This document shows, one piece after another, positions 1 to 10,047 of a DNA stretch of 45,211 nt. The stretch is from contig BFEA01000213.1 in assembly GCA_003427395.1 (NCBI GenBank), positions 2,100,471 to 2,145,681 of the forward strand, in the 5' to 3' direction. A model generated the notes under the pieces. The model was given only the letters and a program-made list of their open reading frames with translations. It had not been told where the DNA came from and made no database searches. This DNA comes from Chara braunii (taxonomy: Eukaryota; Streptophyta; Charophyceae; Charales; Characeae). The first letter of the stretch is position 1. Every line of letters starts with the position of its first letter. The position numbers and the translations under genes were made by a program.

Positions 1-59
<59 letters not shown>

Positions 60-94
60 TATGAATTTACTATATAGTGAGTAGTGTCTCTCAC
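1..94 (-). other. start of UTP14 intron 2 (truncated by window edge)
   Basis: A GT donor follows exon 2 on the minus strand (AAG|GTGAGA, first intron base at 94). The intron runs off the left edge. Positions 1-54 are a pure A run, which is a T run on the gene strand. The acceptor and all later exons lie outside the window. Confidence 0.75.
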
Positions 95-1150
95 CTTAAT
101 GGTCGCAATATGTGCTGTCGTCACTCTCGGAAGCTCCACCTTGTTGAACACCAATGTCGGTGCATCTCTATTCTTCCTGATGATCGGCGCCCATTTTGAA
201 ACCTCCTCCTTTGCCTTGCTGTACCCTACTTGCCTCTCCACTCTCTCTTTGATAGGCTTGGCCAGGGGGACAGCAACAGGGGGAGCCGCCGTCCGCTGAA
301 GGGCGTCCATTTTTTTCCTTAGAGCCGCGAACCCTTGTGTTCCTGCCAACGACCCCACCAGCTCGCTTACGGTCACCTTACCACCTCCTTCTCTCACTCC
401 TGCGGTCGCGACCCCGACTCCCACGTTGAATTCCGACTCCGGGAACGCTTCCGAAACCACCGTGGAGGTCCGCTTTCGCCTGCTGCTGTCCGTCTGCTGC
501 TGCCGCTTTTTCCCGCCATCTTTCTCTCCATCCTTTCCCGCCAAAACTCGGCCAGTTACCGCCTCCAGCATCATCCTGTGACGCTCTGCCACGTCAGCAT
601 CGTTATCCACATCGCCATCCTCCTCATCATCCTCATCGTCCATCATATCTTCTTCATCTTCTTCCTCCTCCTCCTCGAGATCTTCCATAGCTGAAATTTC
701 TTCTTCTTCGTCTTGCTGAAAAGATTTAGTATCGTCGCCGCTGTCATCGGATTGCTCTTTTTTTGTCTTTTCTGCCCTTACAGATAAGGATGTTCCCGAA
801 GGTCGTCGCTTCTTCTTTCTCGCGCTTTTTCTCTGCCCCGCTCTATCCTTTCCATCTTCTTCTTCTTCTTCTTCTTCTTCTTCTTTTTCAGTTGCGTCTT
901 CTTCCCCTCCCGCCTCATCACTTTCCCCTTCCTCCTCCTCCTCGTCTTCTTCTTCGTCGTCTTCTTCCTCCTTTTCTACTTCTTCATCGCTTTCCTCGTC
1001 AGATTTCAAATCGATTTCGCCATCGCCAGCACTCTCATCGTCTTCCTCCTCCTCCTCTTCTTCTTCTTCTTCTTGGCTGTCAGCCATCGCTTCACCAAAA
1101 CGTTTTTTATCTTCTGCGGTGAACGCCTCATCCTCGTCAATCTCCTCATC
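95..1150 (-). CDS. UTP14: UTP14 (U3 snoRNP / SSU processome protein), exon 2, partial gene
   Basis: UTP14 is a nucleolar component of the small-subunit processome. It binds U3 snoRNP and helps pre-18S rRNA processing. This exon gives 352 codons, residues 131-482 of the joined reading. It opens with the family motif DEEIDEDEAF, followed by long Glu/Asp runs interrupted by basic patches. Around 367-372 comes PESEFN, and around 440-466 the conserved block beginning YSKAKEEVSKW and ending in DAPTLVF, as in plant UTP14. The acceptor is inferred at AAAG|GATGAGG (minus strand, 1151/1150) because upstream codons soon reach a stop and contain no ATG. The donor is AAG|GTGAGA at 95/94. Both junctions are phase 0. 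The C-terminal half lies beyond the left edge. The acidic stretches look longer than in most relatives. Family assignment is firm; exact splice sites are inferred. Confidence 0.88.
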
Positions 1151-1641
1151 CTTTACAGAAATCAATTCAGAAAATTCAGAATGACAACAGGGATAAGAAG
1201 ATATTAATCATAAAAAAAAAAAAAAAAAGATAGTAGATGCAAAAAAATAGTGGAGAGATAAATGTCTAGAAATTAGTAATTAGCGGATGAAAAACTCCGC
1301 ACTTAAATTTTTGAAAAAAAAAAAAAAAATGTAGGAAAGGATATTGAAAAGAAAAAAAGGATAGAATATATAATAATGAGAATGACCGGTCACACGTGGA
1401 GATGGTGAGAATCTAACAAGAGGGGGATTCCTACTTGCCTGAATAGGAAAGTAGCGGTCGACGAAACAATGCCAAGGGGAGTAGTAGTCGCACCGGGAGG
1501 TTTCCGACTGAGTGAATCTGGTCGTTGTTGCCGTCAAATACATGCAGGAATTCCATAAGTTTGCCCTAATTGATTGATGAGAAGAGCAGAGCCGCCGTCG
1601 TTTGCTTTTTTGGGAAATTGCGCGATCAGCAACAGGCGGTC

Positions 1642-1785
1642 GGCCTCGCTCGACTTCACATCATTCCACATGTATCTGGACAAGCAATGGACCAGATACA
1701 TTTGGACCGATCCAACCTTTTGAATGTATAAGGACCATGGCCAGCTCCAGATACATTTAGAATCTTGTATTAGTGGAGCAAGGCC
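1642..1785. mobile_element. possible MITE with GGCCTCGCTC / GGAGCAAGGCC ends
   Basis: The two ends are an imperfect inverted repeat (GGCCTCGCTC against GGCCTTGCTC on the other strand). The interior repeats the motif CCAGATACA in both orientations. The ends resemble those of the elements at 2035-2201 and 32768-33140, which suggests one superfamily. No target duplication is clear. There is no coding capacity. Confidence 0.4.
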
Positions 1786-2034
1786 CTACATCAGACTGCT
1801 CGGAGATGGGGTGTTCTGCGTATTAACCCCACTCCCCCCCCTCCAAGCGACGAGATGTCTTCAACATTAATTCATTAAATTTTCCCTCAATTATTTATTT
1901 TCAAACAAAATAAAATTAATACTGTAATAGCATTTTCAAACCTTTTTTTTCCTTATATTATTCTTATCAGCAATTCTACATATGATAAATACGTAAAAGA
2001 CCAAAAGGGCAAACTGTTTGCCTGCCGAATGAAT

Positions 2035-2201
2035 GGGCCTCGCCACACTACTCACGGAAACGAAAAAATGCGAATGCATCTGCACGCACAAGTTGGCAAG
2101 ATACATCCGTTGCTAGTGACAGTAAAGGATGTATTTTGCCACTTTTGTCGCCCAGATGCACTCGCATTTTTTTCGTTTCCGTGAGTAGTGTAGCGAGGCC
2201 C
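2035..2201. mobile_element. foldback MITE, about 167 bp, in UTP14 intron 1
   Basis: This is a near-complete inverted repeat. The left end GGGCCTCGCCACACTACTC matches the right end GAGTAGTGTAGCGAGGCCC read backwards, with one mismatch. Pairing continues inward through CGGAAACG, ATGCGA, TGCATCTG and GGATGTAT, leaving a small loop near 2113-2127. RNA or single-stranded DNA would form a long hairpin. It has no coding capacity and no obvious target duplication. Confidence 0.75.
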
Positions 2202-2512
2202 ACAGAAAGCTCCAGCGCAATCCCATTTATCGGTCGCATATTGCGCCTGCAAATTATTATTATTATTATTTATTTTTTTTTTAAACAAAAAGGAGAGAGA
2301 CATTCGCACAGATTGCACCCTACCAGCATCTCTCCTGCTCTCTCTCCCTTCCCTACGGGAGAACAAAAAGGTGTTCATGCTTTTTTTTTTTTTTTTTTTC
2401 CCTTCCTTTNTTTTTTTTTCTCCTTATTTACAAAGGAACACAGCCCTGACATATCATCGTGAATCTGACCGGCGCTACATAGATACGTCATTCAGGAAAT
2501 TTCTTTCGTCTG

Positions 2513-2632
2513 GTTCCACCTGGGTTCGAACTCGCATCTCCATCTGCATCTGCATCTGCATTTCCGCATTTCCGCATTTCCGTTGAAAGACGTGAGTTCG
2601 AAGCCCGGTGCAACCCAGGTGGATCAGCTTCC
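2513..2632. repeat. foldback repeat with tRNA B-box-like motif, copy 1
   Basis: CCACCTGGGTTCGAACTCGC at the left pairs with GAGTTCGAAGCC and AACCCAGGTGG at the right. The arms flank (CATCTG)n and (CATTTCCG)n. GGTTCGAACTC resembles a pol III B box, but no tRNA fold is visible. A second copy follows at about 2753-2860. Confidence 0.5.
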
Positions 2633-2752
2633 ATAGCTTCGTACTAGCTTTTTCTTTTTTTTTTTTTTTTTTGAAACAGGTCCTTATGGCCCTGGCTTCA
2701 TTTAGCTTCGTACTAGCTTAAGAAATTAACATTAGCATTTCCGTTGAAAGAC

Positions 2753-2860
2753 GTGAGTTCGAATTTTCACGTCTGGTTCCACCTGGGTTCGAACTCGCAT
2801 TTGCATCTGCATTTTTCCGTGCCGTTGAAAGACGAGAGTTCGAATCGAGGAGGAAGCAGA
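2753..2860. repeat. foldback repeat, copy 2
   Basis: It repeats the same order as copy 1: GTCTGGTTCCACCTGGGTTC, GAACTCGCAT, a CATCTG run, CCGTTGAAAGACG and AGAGTTCGAA. The right arm is shorter. The two copies lie about 240 bp apart in UTP14 intron 1. Confidence 0.5.
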
Positions 2861-3018
2861 CGTGAATTCGAAACAGAGCGAAGCTTAATTTAATTACCCT
2901 TTTTCTCAATGGTAAATTTAAAATTTCAACATTTCCGTTCTTTTTGTTCCAATTTCTACATTTCAGACAGACACTTTTTGCGTTCATTAATTGATCGCAG
3001 CCTATTTATTGTTAAACA

Positions 3019-3176
3019 TTTAAAAATAAAATTAAAAATTAAAAATTAAAATTAAAATTAAAAAAATCAAAATAAAAATCAAAATAAAAATAAAAATAAA
3101 AATAAAAATAAAAATAAAAATAAAAACTGAAAACTGAAAATGAAAATGAAAATGAAAATAAAAATAAAAATAAAAA
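3019..3176. repeat. A-rich AAATAA/AAATTA simple repeat
   Basis: About 160 bases consist almost wholly of A-rich penta- and hexanucleotides, with some GAAAAT units near 3126-3160. It lies within UTP14 intron 1. Confidence 0.85.
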
Positions 3177-3380
3177 AGACAGGCCCAGATCTCAACAAAG
3201 GAAGGGAGAGATCGAGACGCGATGGCGCCCCCACTTCCTCCCCCCTTCCCTCCCCCCTTCCCTCCCCCTTTCCCCCCTACCTCCCCCATTCCCCCCCAAA
3301 GACACACCGACATGGAGAGAAACACAGAGAGAGAGAGAGAGGAAATCGACGACAGACAGGCAGGCAGCCAGGCAAGCAAA

Positions 3381-3643
3381 TACCGTCTTCCCCAAACCCA
3401 ACGCATCCCGATCTCATATGTATACAAGCTATTTTCCGGGCCCAATACAGGCACGATCAGGGCTCGATACACTCAATCCAACGCACCCTGATCATGAATG
3501 TATCCGAACCATTTCTCCGGCCCGATACAATCATGATCAGGGTTTGACAGTCATGCTCTGGTCTCGCTACAGTCATGATGCCCAGGTCTCGCTGCAGTCA
3601 TGATCACATGATGAGGATGCGTTGTGTTCGGGGGAAGACGGTA
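3381..3643. mobile_element. MITE family 'TACCGTCTTCCCC', long copy (263 bp)
   Basis: The left end TACCGTCTTCCCC and right end GGGGGAAGACGGTA are inverted. They are followed inside by AACGCATCC and GGATGCGTTGTGTTC. The interior contains a second partial copy of the family body (CAACGCACCCTGATCATGAA and so on from about 3480), so this copy looks internally duplicated. Shorter relatives lie at 32331-32439 and 40061-40169. Confidence 0.7.
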
Positions 3644-3821
3644 GTAAATAAAGAAAAAAGAAAGAAAAAAGAAAAGGGGGGAAAAAAAAAAAAACGAAGA
3701 AGAAGAAATGAATCCCCACCCATCCGCACCTCGTGAAAAATTAAAATTAAGGTTAAATTTTATAATAATAAAAAAAAAAATTAAGTCGAAAATAATTACT
3801 GTATTGAAAAAGAAAACATAC

Positions 3822-4211
3822 CTCGAAATCCTCGGGCAGCTCGTACTCATAGACCTCCATGTTATCGTAGCGCCTATTTTTCCCCCTCTCCTCGTCTGCC
3901 ACCTCCTCTTCATATTCATAAGGATCTTGGGTCATCCCATGGACACCCCCCTCTTGCTCCTGCTGACCCGCCTTTTGCCCCTGCCGACCCCCCTTCCTAT
4001 TCTGCCCCTGCCCCCCCCTCCCTCCATGTCGGCTGCCATTATCTTCGTCACCTCTGCCTGGACCTCGAAATCCTACTTTGCGCCTACCTTCCGCCATCGC
4101 CCCCCTCCCTCCCCTTCCTCTCCCTCCCCTTCCTCTCGATCCACCCCGTCCACCCCCAGGTCCACCCCGCTGAGACCGGCCCCTCTCTTGGATTACGCGC
4201 TGGCCCGCCAT
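3822..4211 (-). CDS. UTP14: UTP14, exon 1 (start codon, RGG-rich N-terminus)
   Basis: The start ATG is at 4211-4209 and the exon gives 130 codons, ending at GAG|GTATG. The first 90 or so residues are rich in RG/RGG/GGR units and are of low complexity. RGG tracts are common in nucleolar RNA-binding proteins, but I do not recall such a tract as usual for UTP14. The last 30 residues carry the plant UTP14 signature, YEYEEEV followed by KNRRYDNMEVYEYELPEDFE, which in relatives precedes the acidic region encoded here by exon 2. Joining exon 1 to exon 2 gives ...YELPEDFE then DEEIDEDEAF with no frame change. This supports one gene although the exons lie 2.7 kb apart. Confidence 0.85.
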
Positions 4212-4220
4212 TGTCAACTG

Positions 4221-4228
4221 GCGGGAAA
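4221..4228 (-). promoter_or_regulatory. E2F-like site just upstream of the UTP14 ATG
   Basis: The gene-strand sequence TTTCCCGC (plus strand GCGGGAAA) matches the E2F consensus TTTSSCGC and lies about 10 bases before the ATG. E2F control of growth and ribosome-biogenesis genes is known in plants. Occupancy here is inference, and the site could lie in the 5' UTR. Confidence 0.35.
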
Positions 4229-4280
4229 AACGTTTGCCACCCAAAAGCTACTTTTATCTCACTGTTAACAATCTTGCTCC

Positions 4281-4281
<1 letters not shown>

Positions 4282-4328
<47 letters not shown>

Positions 4329-4329
4329 N

Positions 4330-4423
<94 letters not shown>

Positions 4424-4445
4424 ATCAATCAATCAATCAATCAAT
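4282..4445. repeat. (CT)n-(CA)n-(AATC)n compound microsatellite in UTP14 promoter
   Basis: About 110 bases of CT (with one N at 4329) are followed by CA up to about 4419 and then AATC units. On the gene strand this places a GA tract about 70 bases upstream of the UTP14 start codon, where GAGA-type promoter elements can act. Confidence 0.9.
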
Positions 4446-5220
4446 TAATCAACCTCGACAAAGGCCGATCTGACGCGAGGAAAGATGAAAGAGGGTGCTG
4501 CTCAGGGATTATCGACATAGCCACCCGTATAGCAAAGCCATCAAAGAAAATAAAACAGTTAGAGCAGTCTGCTGGTCTCAGCCGTCCGTCCACACCCCCT
4601 CCCTCCCTTTCTGGTGTTTTGCTGTTTTCTCCGTTCCCGCCGACGGTACACGGTGTGGATCGATGTGAAGAGCAGTTTCCCAGTTCAACCCTCTGAAAGG
4701 TAACAATGCTGTGGGACAATTGATATATGTATGACGGAAAAACACGGAGCGGGTTCCACGCGGCCATTTATACCCGCTCGCCATCCGAATCGGTAGGTGT
4801 CCTGCTGCGACTGGCTTTTCCGGACAACTCGTATTCCTATTTTGGATCCAATTTTCACATGGACCCCATCGCAGTCCCAGCTTCCTGGACAATTTCGATG
4901 GATGGGGCGGGCCGGGGTTCAAATCCCACCGGGGGTGGTAGTGGGGGACCACGGTGTGGCCGTGAGATGTTAGGGTCGGGTCGGATCGCATGGCAGGAGC
5001 GGATGCCTACTCGAGACCAAGTCTAAAGCCCCACTACCGTAGTGGGACTTGGCCCCCGGCCTGTGGAAATGGCCAGTTTGCCCTTCTTCTCTGCAACGAG
5101 CCCAACTATCAGACTGAAATGGCTGGCGGTGCGAAACCAAAAGGGGTGGGGGGAGAGGGAGAAGGAGGATGCAGCGGCGGTACCAAGCGGCATATGCCTT
5201 GTATTCGAGTGGTTGAACAT
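4446..5220. other. intergenic, no gene seen; small inverted repeat and B-box-like motif
   Basis: No convincing reading frame is present. GGTTCAAATCC at about 4917 resembles a pol III B box without a tRNA fold. A short hairpin lies near 5016-5056, where CAAGTC and CCCACTAC pair with GTAGTGGG and ACTTGG. Confidence 0.5.
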
Positions 5221-5229
5221 TTAAAAAAA

Positions 5230-5340
5230 TCAGACAAATTTGAATAGAACGCAGATGCGTTGTAGTCAAAACTTAAGGCCGTTCGAATAGAATGCGTGGC
5301 GTTGTATTCGAATAGAAAGCAACCTATGCGTTGTATTCGT
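5230..5340. repeat. GAATAGAA...GTATTCG repeat cluster
   Basis: Three imperfect units contain GAATAGAANGC and GCGTTGTA(T)TCG. The motif recurs at 9664-9735 and resembles the GAATAGAACG ends of the element at 36358-36468. It is probably a remnant of the same TIR family. Confidence 0.4.
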
Positions 5341-5426
5341 TTACAACATATATGCATTATGCTTGGAGTTGCCAGCACTGGGGTTTGCCGAAGCCTATGG
5401 CCACCATACCTAGCCAGCCCCATGCA

Positions 5427-5562
5427 GGTCGTATTCGTCCTTCGTGGACGCAAAGCTTGTCGGGCATAGCCGATTAAGTGTGTTAATCCTTTGTGGGCGC
5501 AAATAGCCGATTGAGTGTGTTCATCCTTTGTGGGCGCAAAGCTCGTAGCCGATTGAGTGTGT
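5427..5562. repeat. tandem repeat, about 42-48 bp unit, three copies
   Basis: The units carry CTTTGTGGGCGCAAA, TAGCCGATTGAGTGTG and a following TCATCC. The first copy is the most diverged. Confidence 0.65.
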
Positions 5563-5599
5563 GTTGGTAGTGGTAGTGGGTGTGGCACTTGGCAAATGG

Positions 5600-8500
5600 T
5601 GGTTTGACTATTCTTGTGAGTTGGTGCGTCCTGTCTTCAATACTCTACACGGAGCTAAGATGAGGGTTTTTTTGCGCAACTGGTCTCCCATACGAAGTCA
5701 GTTGTTGATGCACTACTACGTCAAAGTTCAATGCTAGTACATGCCACATATCGGTCGCGGGCGAAACGCTGACCGCCAATTGATTTTATCAACGACTCAC
5801 GAGCACCCACTTTTCCGGAGTAGGTCACAAACAATTATCCACAAGTTAAAGTTCAGATGGCTGGTGGAAACGCGATGTAGTTGGAGCATTCCAAAGGAGG
5901 GTTGAGGAAGGATTTTACAGCAAAGTCATGTTGTGCTATGGTGTTAAAAAAGCAAGAAGAGAATCCGGCCTATCCAAAAAGAAAAAAAATTGAAACCAAC
6001 TAGTTGATGAATTAAAGGACATTAAAACAATGATGAAAGATTTTTTTGTGTCATGAAGAATATTAACAGGGAAAGGGAAAGACATCATCACTGATGGCTG
6101 GAAAATTCTCGGTAACTGTACCAATGGGTTGGGAAGCACAAAGTGACCTCCCTATACAGCGCAGCGCTCTCCTTAGTTGAGCTTTCTACGGTCTTACCCC
6201 AAACGGGGGCTCGAGATTGTGGTCATGGCAAGACGACCTCTATTGGCAGATCTGCTTCCATACGGGAGTCGACTGACTTACTTGCTGAGATTCGGACACT
6301 AGGCATTTTCTATAACGGTCATGGCAGGGACCTATTGGGTCCACCGCCGTCCTTATTATCCTCTTCCTAAGCATCGGAATGGATCTACCCCAAACCACTG
6401 TGTTAGATGGAAAGGGGACCATAATCTGAGCCTTTATAGCAACACCGGCACATAATTGTCTGCGGGAGACCACGTGGCCTCACCTACTCATTCTGTCAAA
6501 ATCCCTTAATAAAAGGAAGGTGTCAACTGTCACTCGACAGTTTATGGACAGCGCTAGTGTTCCACTTTCCAAGAAAAATATCCAACACATCCGCTAGATC
6601 ATTAATTTTCGACGTCAACTCGAACTATTAAAAACATCCCTCGCCAGCTTCTACATCCTCAAAGATGCACACGAACAGTTCTCTAGTCAGTGTTGGACAA
6701 CCTCATCAAGCTTGGATAACCAATTATTCCACATTCTCTTTTTAAACGAAGCGCACAACATCAATTGGGGCAATAATCAAGACGAATTTAAGGATGCAGA
6801 GAGAGATGCACGAAAAATTGTGAAGTCATAACCACAATGAAGAAGCGTGAGAGGAAGCAACATGCGCAAGCGCGATGAAGTAAGAAAGAACAGGGTCGTT
6901 TTTTTAGAGTAAGTAAGAGGGGAGGTCGAAGTTAAAGAAGCAATCATCAATTCGTGATTTATTGAGGAGCAGAGAGGTGGGGATCAAAAGAGTGAAAAAT
7001 ACGAGAGGGGTACACATCTCGATGTCGAAAAAAATCACCATGTATGTCAATTTGTTCTCCTGATGCATGCATTTTTTATAAAAAACTTAATACAGTCTCA
7101 TAACTCCTCTAAAACAAATGCACAATCACGTAACTTCCCATACATATCACACTGCTTCTTAGATGAACATAAATGAAAATTGTCATTGCATGCAACGATG
7201 AAGATAGCGCCATGTATCGACATTTGTAAAATGTATCACAATGTTACGAGCTCGTTATACAGACAGTTGTTAATCCTTTGGTGCATCGTGGTGTTCACAA
7301 TTGCCACGAAAAGATAACCATCATCGAGCTTACAAATTCCTATAAGCCCCGAAATGCTACGAGTCTGTTAAACTTATCAGAAAACAATAAAAAAAAAACT
7401 TACAGTATTCACATTTAAAAAAAATACAATGCAATAGTCTAAGAAACTTTTATCACACGACGAGATCCTTAGTTTAATGCTATGGCAAGCTAGTTGACGA
7501 TGACAAAAGAAAGATAGTAAAAAATGGGCAATCCAAAAGAAAGATTACTTTAACTCATTTGATTATTTTTCATGAAACCCAGAGGAAGAGAAACACGTAG
7601 TGAAAGGGCAAGGGCGACCGTATGACACGTGGTGATGATCATCTTTGTCGAGTGGCGGCCATGAACCTTCGTCACCATGCACTATATAATGTTCACCCCA
7701 TTTTGACCACATGCAACCACAAGGAACTACAAGAAAATCTTAGTGTTAGTTTTTATACAAAAACAAATTTTATTACTTGGACTACGTCGTCAAATTTCCA
7801 CTCCGCCACGAACCAATGTTTCATTATAAGCATCATACCTACGGACATCACATTTATCAGCTAAATCAATGATTTATTGTTTTTTTCGAGCTTGTCAGTA
7901 AAAACCTCATTCCATTAATTATAAATACATTCAAACTTTTCCTTTAAAAAAAAACGAGTTTTATGCCCTGTCGAATTGTTTTTTCTCGATGGCTCTATAA
8001 TAAAAATAAAGGGAAGGTTATTAATTTGTAACTAAAAGTGGGTCAAATTGATGAACTCATGAAAGACAAAACTATATATGGTGACGATGTGTTTGACAAT
8101 CTCAAGTCAATGATGCATATCATTTATTGTTATGTAGTAAATCGAACATGTTCGGGTGTTTGGTCGAACGCTTCTCAAACGTGTTTGCTGACAAACTTTT
8201 CTTTTTTATACACTTTTTATTTTTAACTCAAGTCTGGTTACAAATTTAAGTATGCATCCCGGACAAAAGTTGCTTGTATTATTATTTTACATAACATATA
8301 TTTGTTTCATATTTTTATGAGATTTTTTTTTAATATATTTTTACATTCGCGTTCAGATGGTTTTGACGCTTGTTCGCTTTCGGTCGTGAACGTTAGAGTT
8401 AGGTCACCGAACACGAATACAATGCTGCACATTTTTTTGTAATATTTCATCGAAATGTGTATTTTTAACATTTGTTTACCGATTTATTCCATTCGTACGA

Positions 8501-8735
8501 GTGCAAGAATACGTACCGTATTCAAACACCGTGTAAGGTCAAATTACTTTGAACCTCGCCCCTCAACTCCATTCGTTATCTGACAAAAGTTGTTCGGTAT
8601 CTTAATGCGTACCGATAAATTGTTGATTAAATTTGCACATTCAATTAATTATGGATTTGAGGGAAAGAATAAATATTTTAGGTCGTTATATTATTTAACT
8701 TTTGATACTCAATAAATATCCTAATCGTTTTTTTT
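5600..8735. other. AT-rich gene-free stretch
   Basis: No reading frame with recognisable domains was found on either strand. The stretch marks the left part of an AT-rich block reaching about 20 kb. At 5830-6850 there is some codon-like texture broken by many stops, possibly a decayed transposon, but no family could be named. Confidence 0.5.
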
Positions 8736-8740
8736 TTTTT

Positions 8741-9290
8741 CTTAGGTAGAAATACAACAGAAACCACTAAGGATCGATGATGGGTATGGTTAATCCATTC
8801 ATACTACATTTATAAAGTGATTCCATGTTATCTGCCTTCATATCGAATAATATTGTTATGAGTCAGTGATTGATGTGTGAATATTATCTCGTTCGAGTTT
8901 CATAGTGTAAAATATTTGTTGGCCCTATATAAGTATATGTTTGACCCATAGCATCAAAACAAAAGATGAAGATATCTTCAATTATCATTTGTATTTATAG
9001 TGGTATGTTGTTTTTTTTTCTTCGTTAAAAACACAAGAAAAAACCACCAAGGGTCAACCATGAGTTTGGTTAATCCATTCATACTAAATTTCATAAAGTG
9101 CTTCCATGTTATCTGCCTTCTCACCAAATAACATCGTTATAAGTTAGTGATTGATGTGTAACGTCGTCTCGTTCGAAATTCATACTGTACAATATTCGTT
9201 GGCCTTATATAAGTATCTGTCAAACAAATAACATCAAAACACTTAATAAAGATATCACAAATCATCATTTGTATTTTTAGGGGTATGTAA
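8741..9290. repeat. tandem duplication, about 279 bp period, two diverged copies
   Basis: Copy 1 starts near 8741 and copy 2 near 9020. Both contain GGTTAATCCATTCATACTA, TTCCATGTTATCTGCCTTC, TGATTGATGTGT, CTCGTTCG and ATATAAGTAT in the same order. Divergence of roughly a fifth, judged by eye, points to an old event. No ORF is present. Confidence 0.8.
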
Positions 9291-9840
9291 ATAAAACGTT
9301 GTATATAAATGCATTTCCATTTATCATTATATGACTCGTTCTGGTAATTATAGTAAAATACTAACGAGTTATGCGTTTGCGAAACTCGATATTTATCTCT
9401 CTTATTCTTCCCCAGACTCTAATATACTCTCTTCGATTATTAATTATAGTTCGCAGCCCGTCAGGGTTGCGTTTTCTCCCCTGAGACATTTCAACGTCAA
9501 TCAAATTTCAACGTCGGTGGTCGTCGGGAGGTTGGGCATTTTGAGGTTTTGGGGCTTTGCTAAGGCTAGGACCACGTAGGACCGGTAGTTGCGCGTAGGA
9601 GGCCGAGAAGCCCGCAGACCTTTTTTAAAATTGAAACGGTGCGGGTCCATCATTCTCGAATCGCATAGTTCCTCGAATAGAAAACGTACACCTTGTATTC
9701 GAATACAACCTGTACCCTTTTTATTCGGATTTCGAAAAGAAAAAAAAATTGTATTCCGATAAAATTACTACTTCGTTTTGTTGGAGGTCAGCGCCTGCCC
9801 TTGTGCTCCCCGCCACTGACATGTTGCATGCTGCAGGTCT
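9291..9840. other. intergenic; TIR-like palindromic remnant at 9664-9735
   Basis: The short inverted motif CGAATAGAA / TTGTATTCGAATACAA lies at about 9674-9710 and is related to the cluster at 5230. Nothing else was recognised. Confidence 0.4.
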
Positions 9841-9968
9841 CTCTCTCACACACACACACACACTCATACACGCCCACGCACACACTCTCTCTCTCTCTCT
9901 CTCTCACACACACCCAGACACCCACCCATTCACACACCCTCCCCCCCCACACACACACATACACACGC
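9841..9968. repeat. CT/CA microsatellite cluster
   Basis: Alternating CT and CA tracts are interrupted by CATA, CCCA and C runs. Confidence 0.85.
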
Positions 9969-9985
9969 ACATACATTCTCCTGTC

Positions 9986-10047
9986 TATTGATGGGGGGTG
10001 CCACCTGCTGGAAAGTGGGTCCAGCGTCCCATGAACATCGTGAATAA
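9986..10047. repeat. dispersed repeat 'GGTCCAGCGTCCCATG', copy 1
   Basis: TCTATTGATGGGGGGTG, CTGCTGGAAA and GGGTCCAGCGTCCCATGA recur in the same order at 29912-29965, and more diverged at about 32121-32160. It is a short dispersed family of unknown type. Confidence 0.6.

Larger units (their letters stand above)
1151..3821 (-). other. UTP14 intron 1 (about 2.67 kb), packed with foldback and simple repeats
   Basis: The intron is defined by donor GAG|GTATG at 3822/3821 and acceptor AAAG|G at 1151/1150, both phase 0 on the minus strand. It holds at least four inverted-repeat elements (1642-1785, 2035-2201, 2513-2632, 3381-3643), several A or T runs (for example 1212-1228, 2381-2420, 2648-2671) and an A-rich AAATAA-type repeat (about 3019-3176). 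No other coding segment was recognised inside it. Confidence 0.7.

Noticed and set aside
335-1122. plus-strand frames opposite UTP14 exon 2
   Set aside because: They are shadows of the acidic coding sequence (poly-Leu/Phe/Pro opposite Glu/Asp codons).
5830-6850. hAT-type transposase relic (a TDGWKILGN-like peptide near 6090)
   Set aside because: Only one short peptide resembles the family's DGW motif. The remaining frames did not follow the family, so it is not called.
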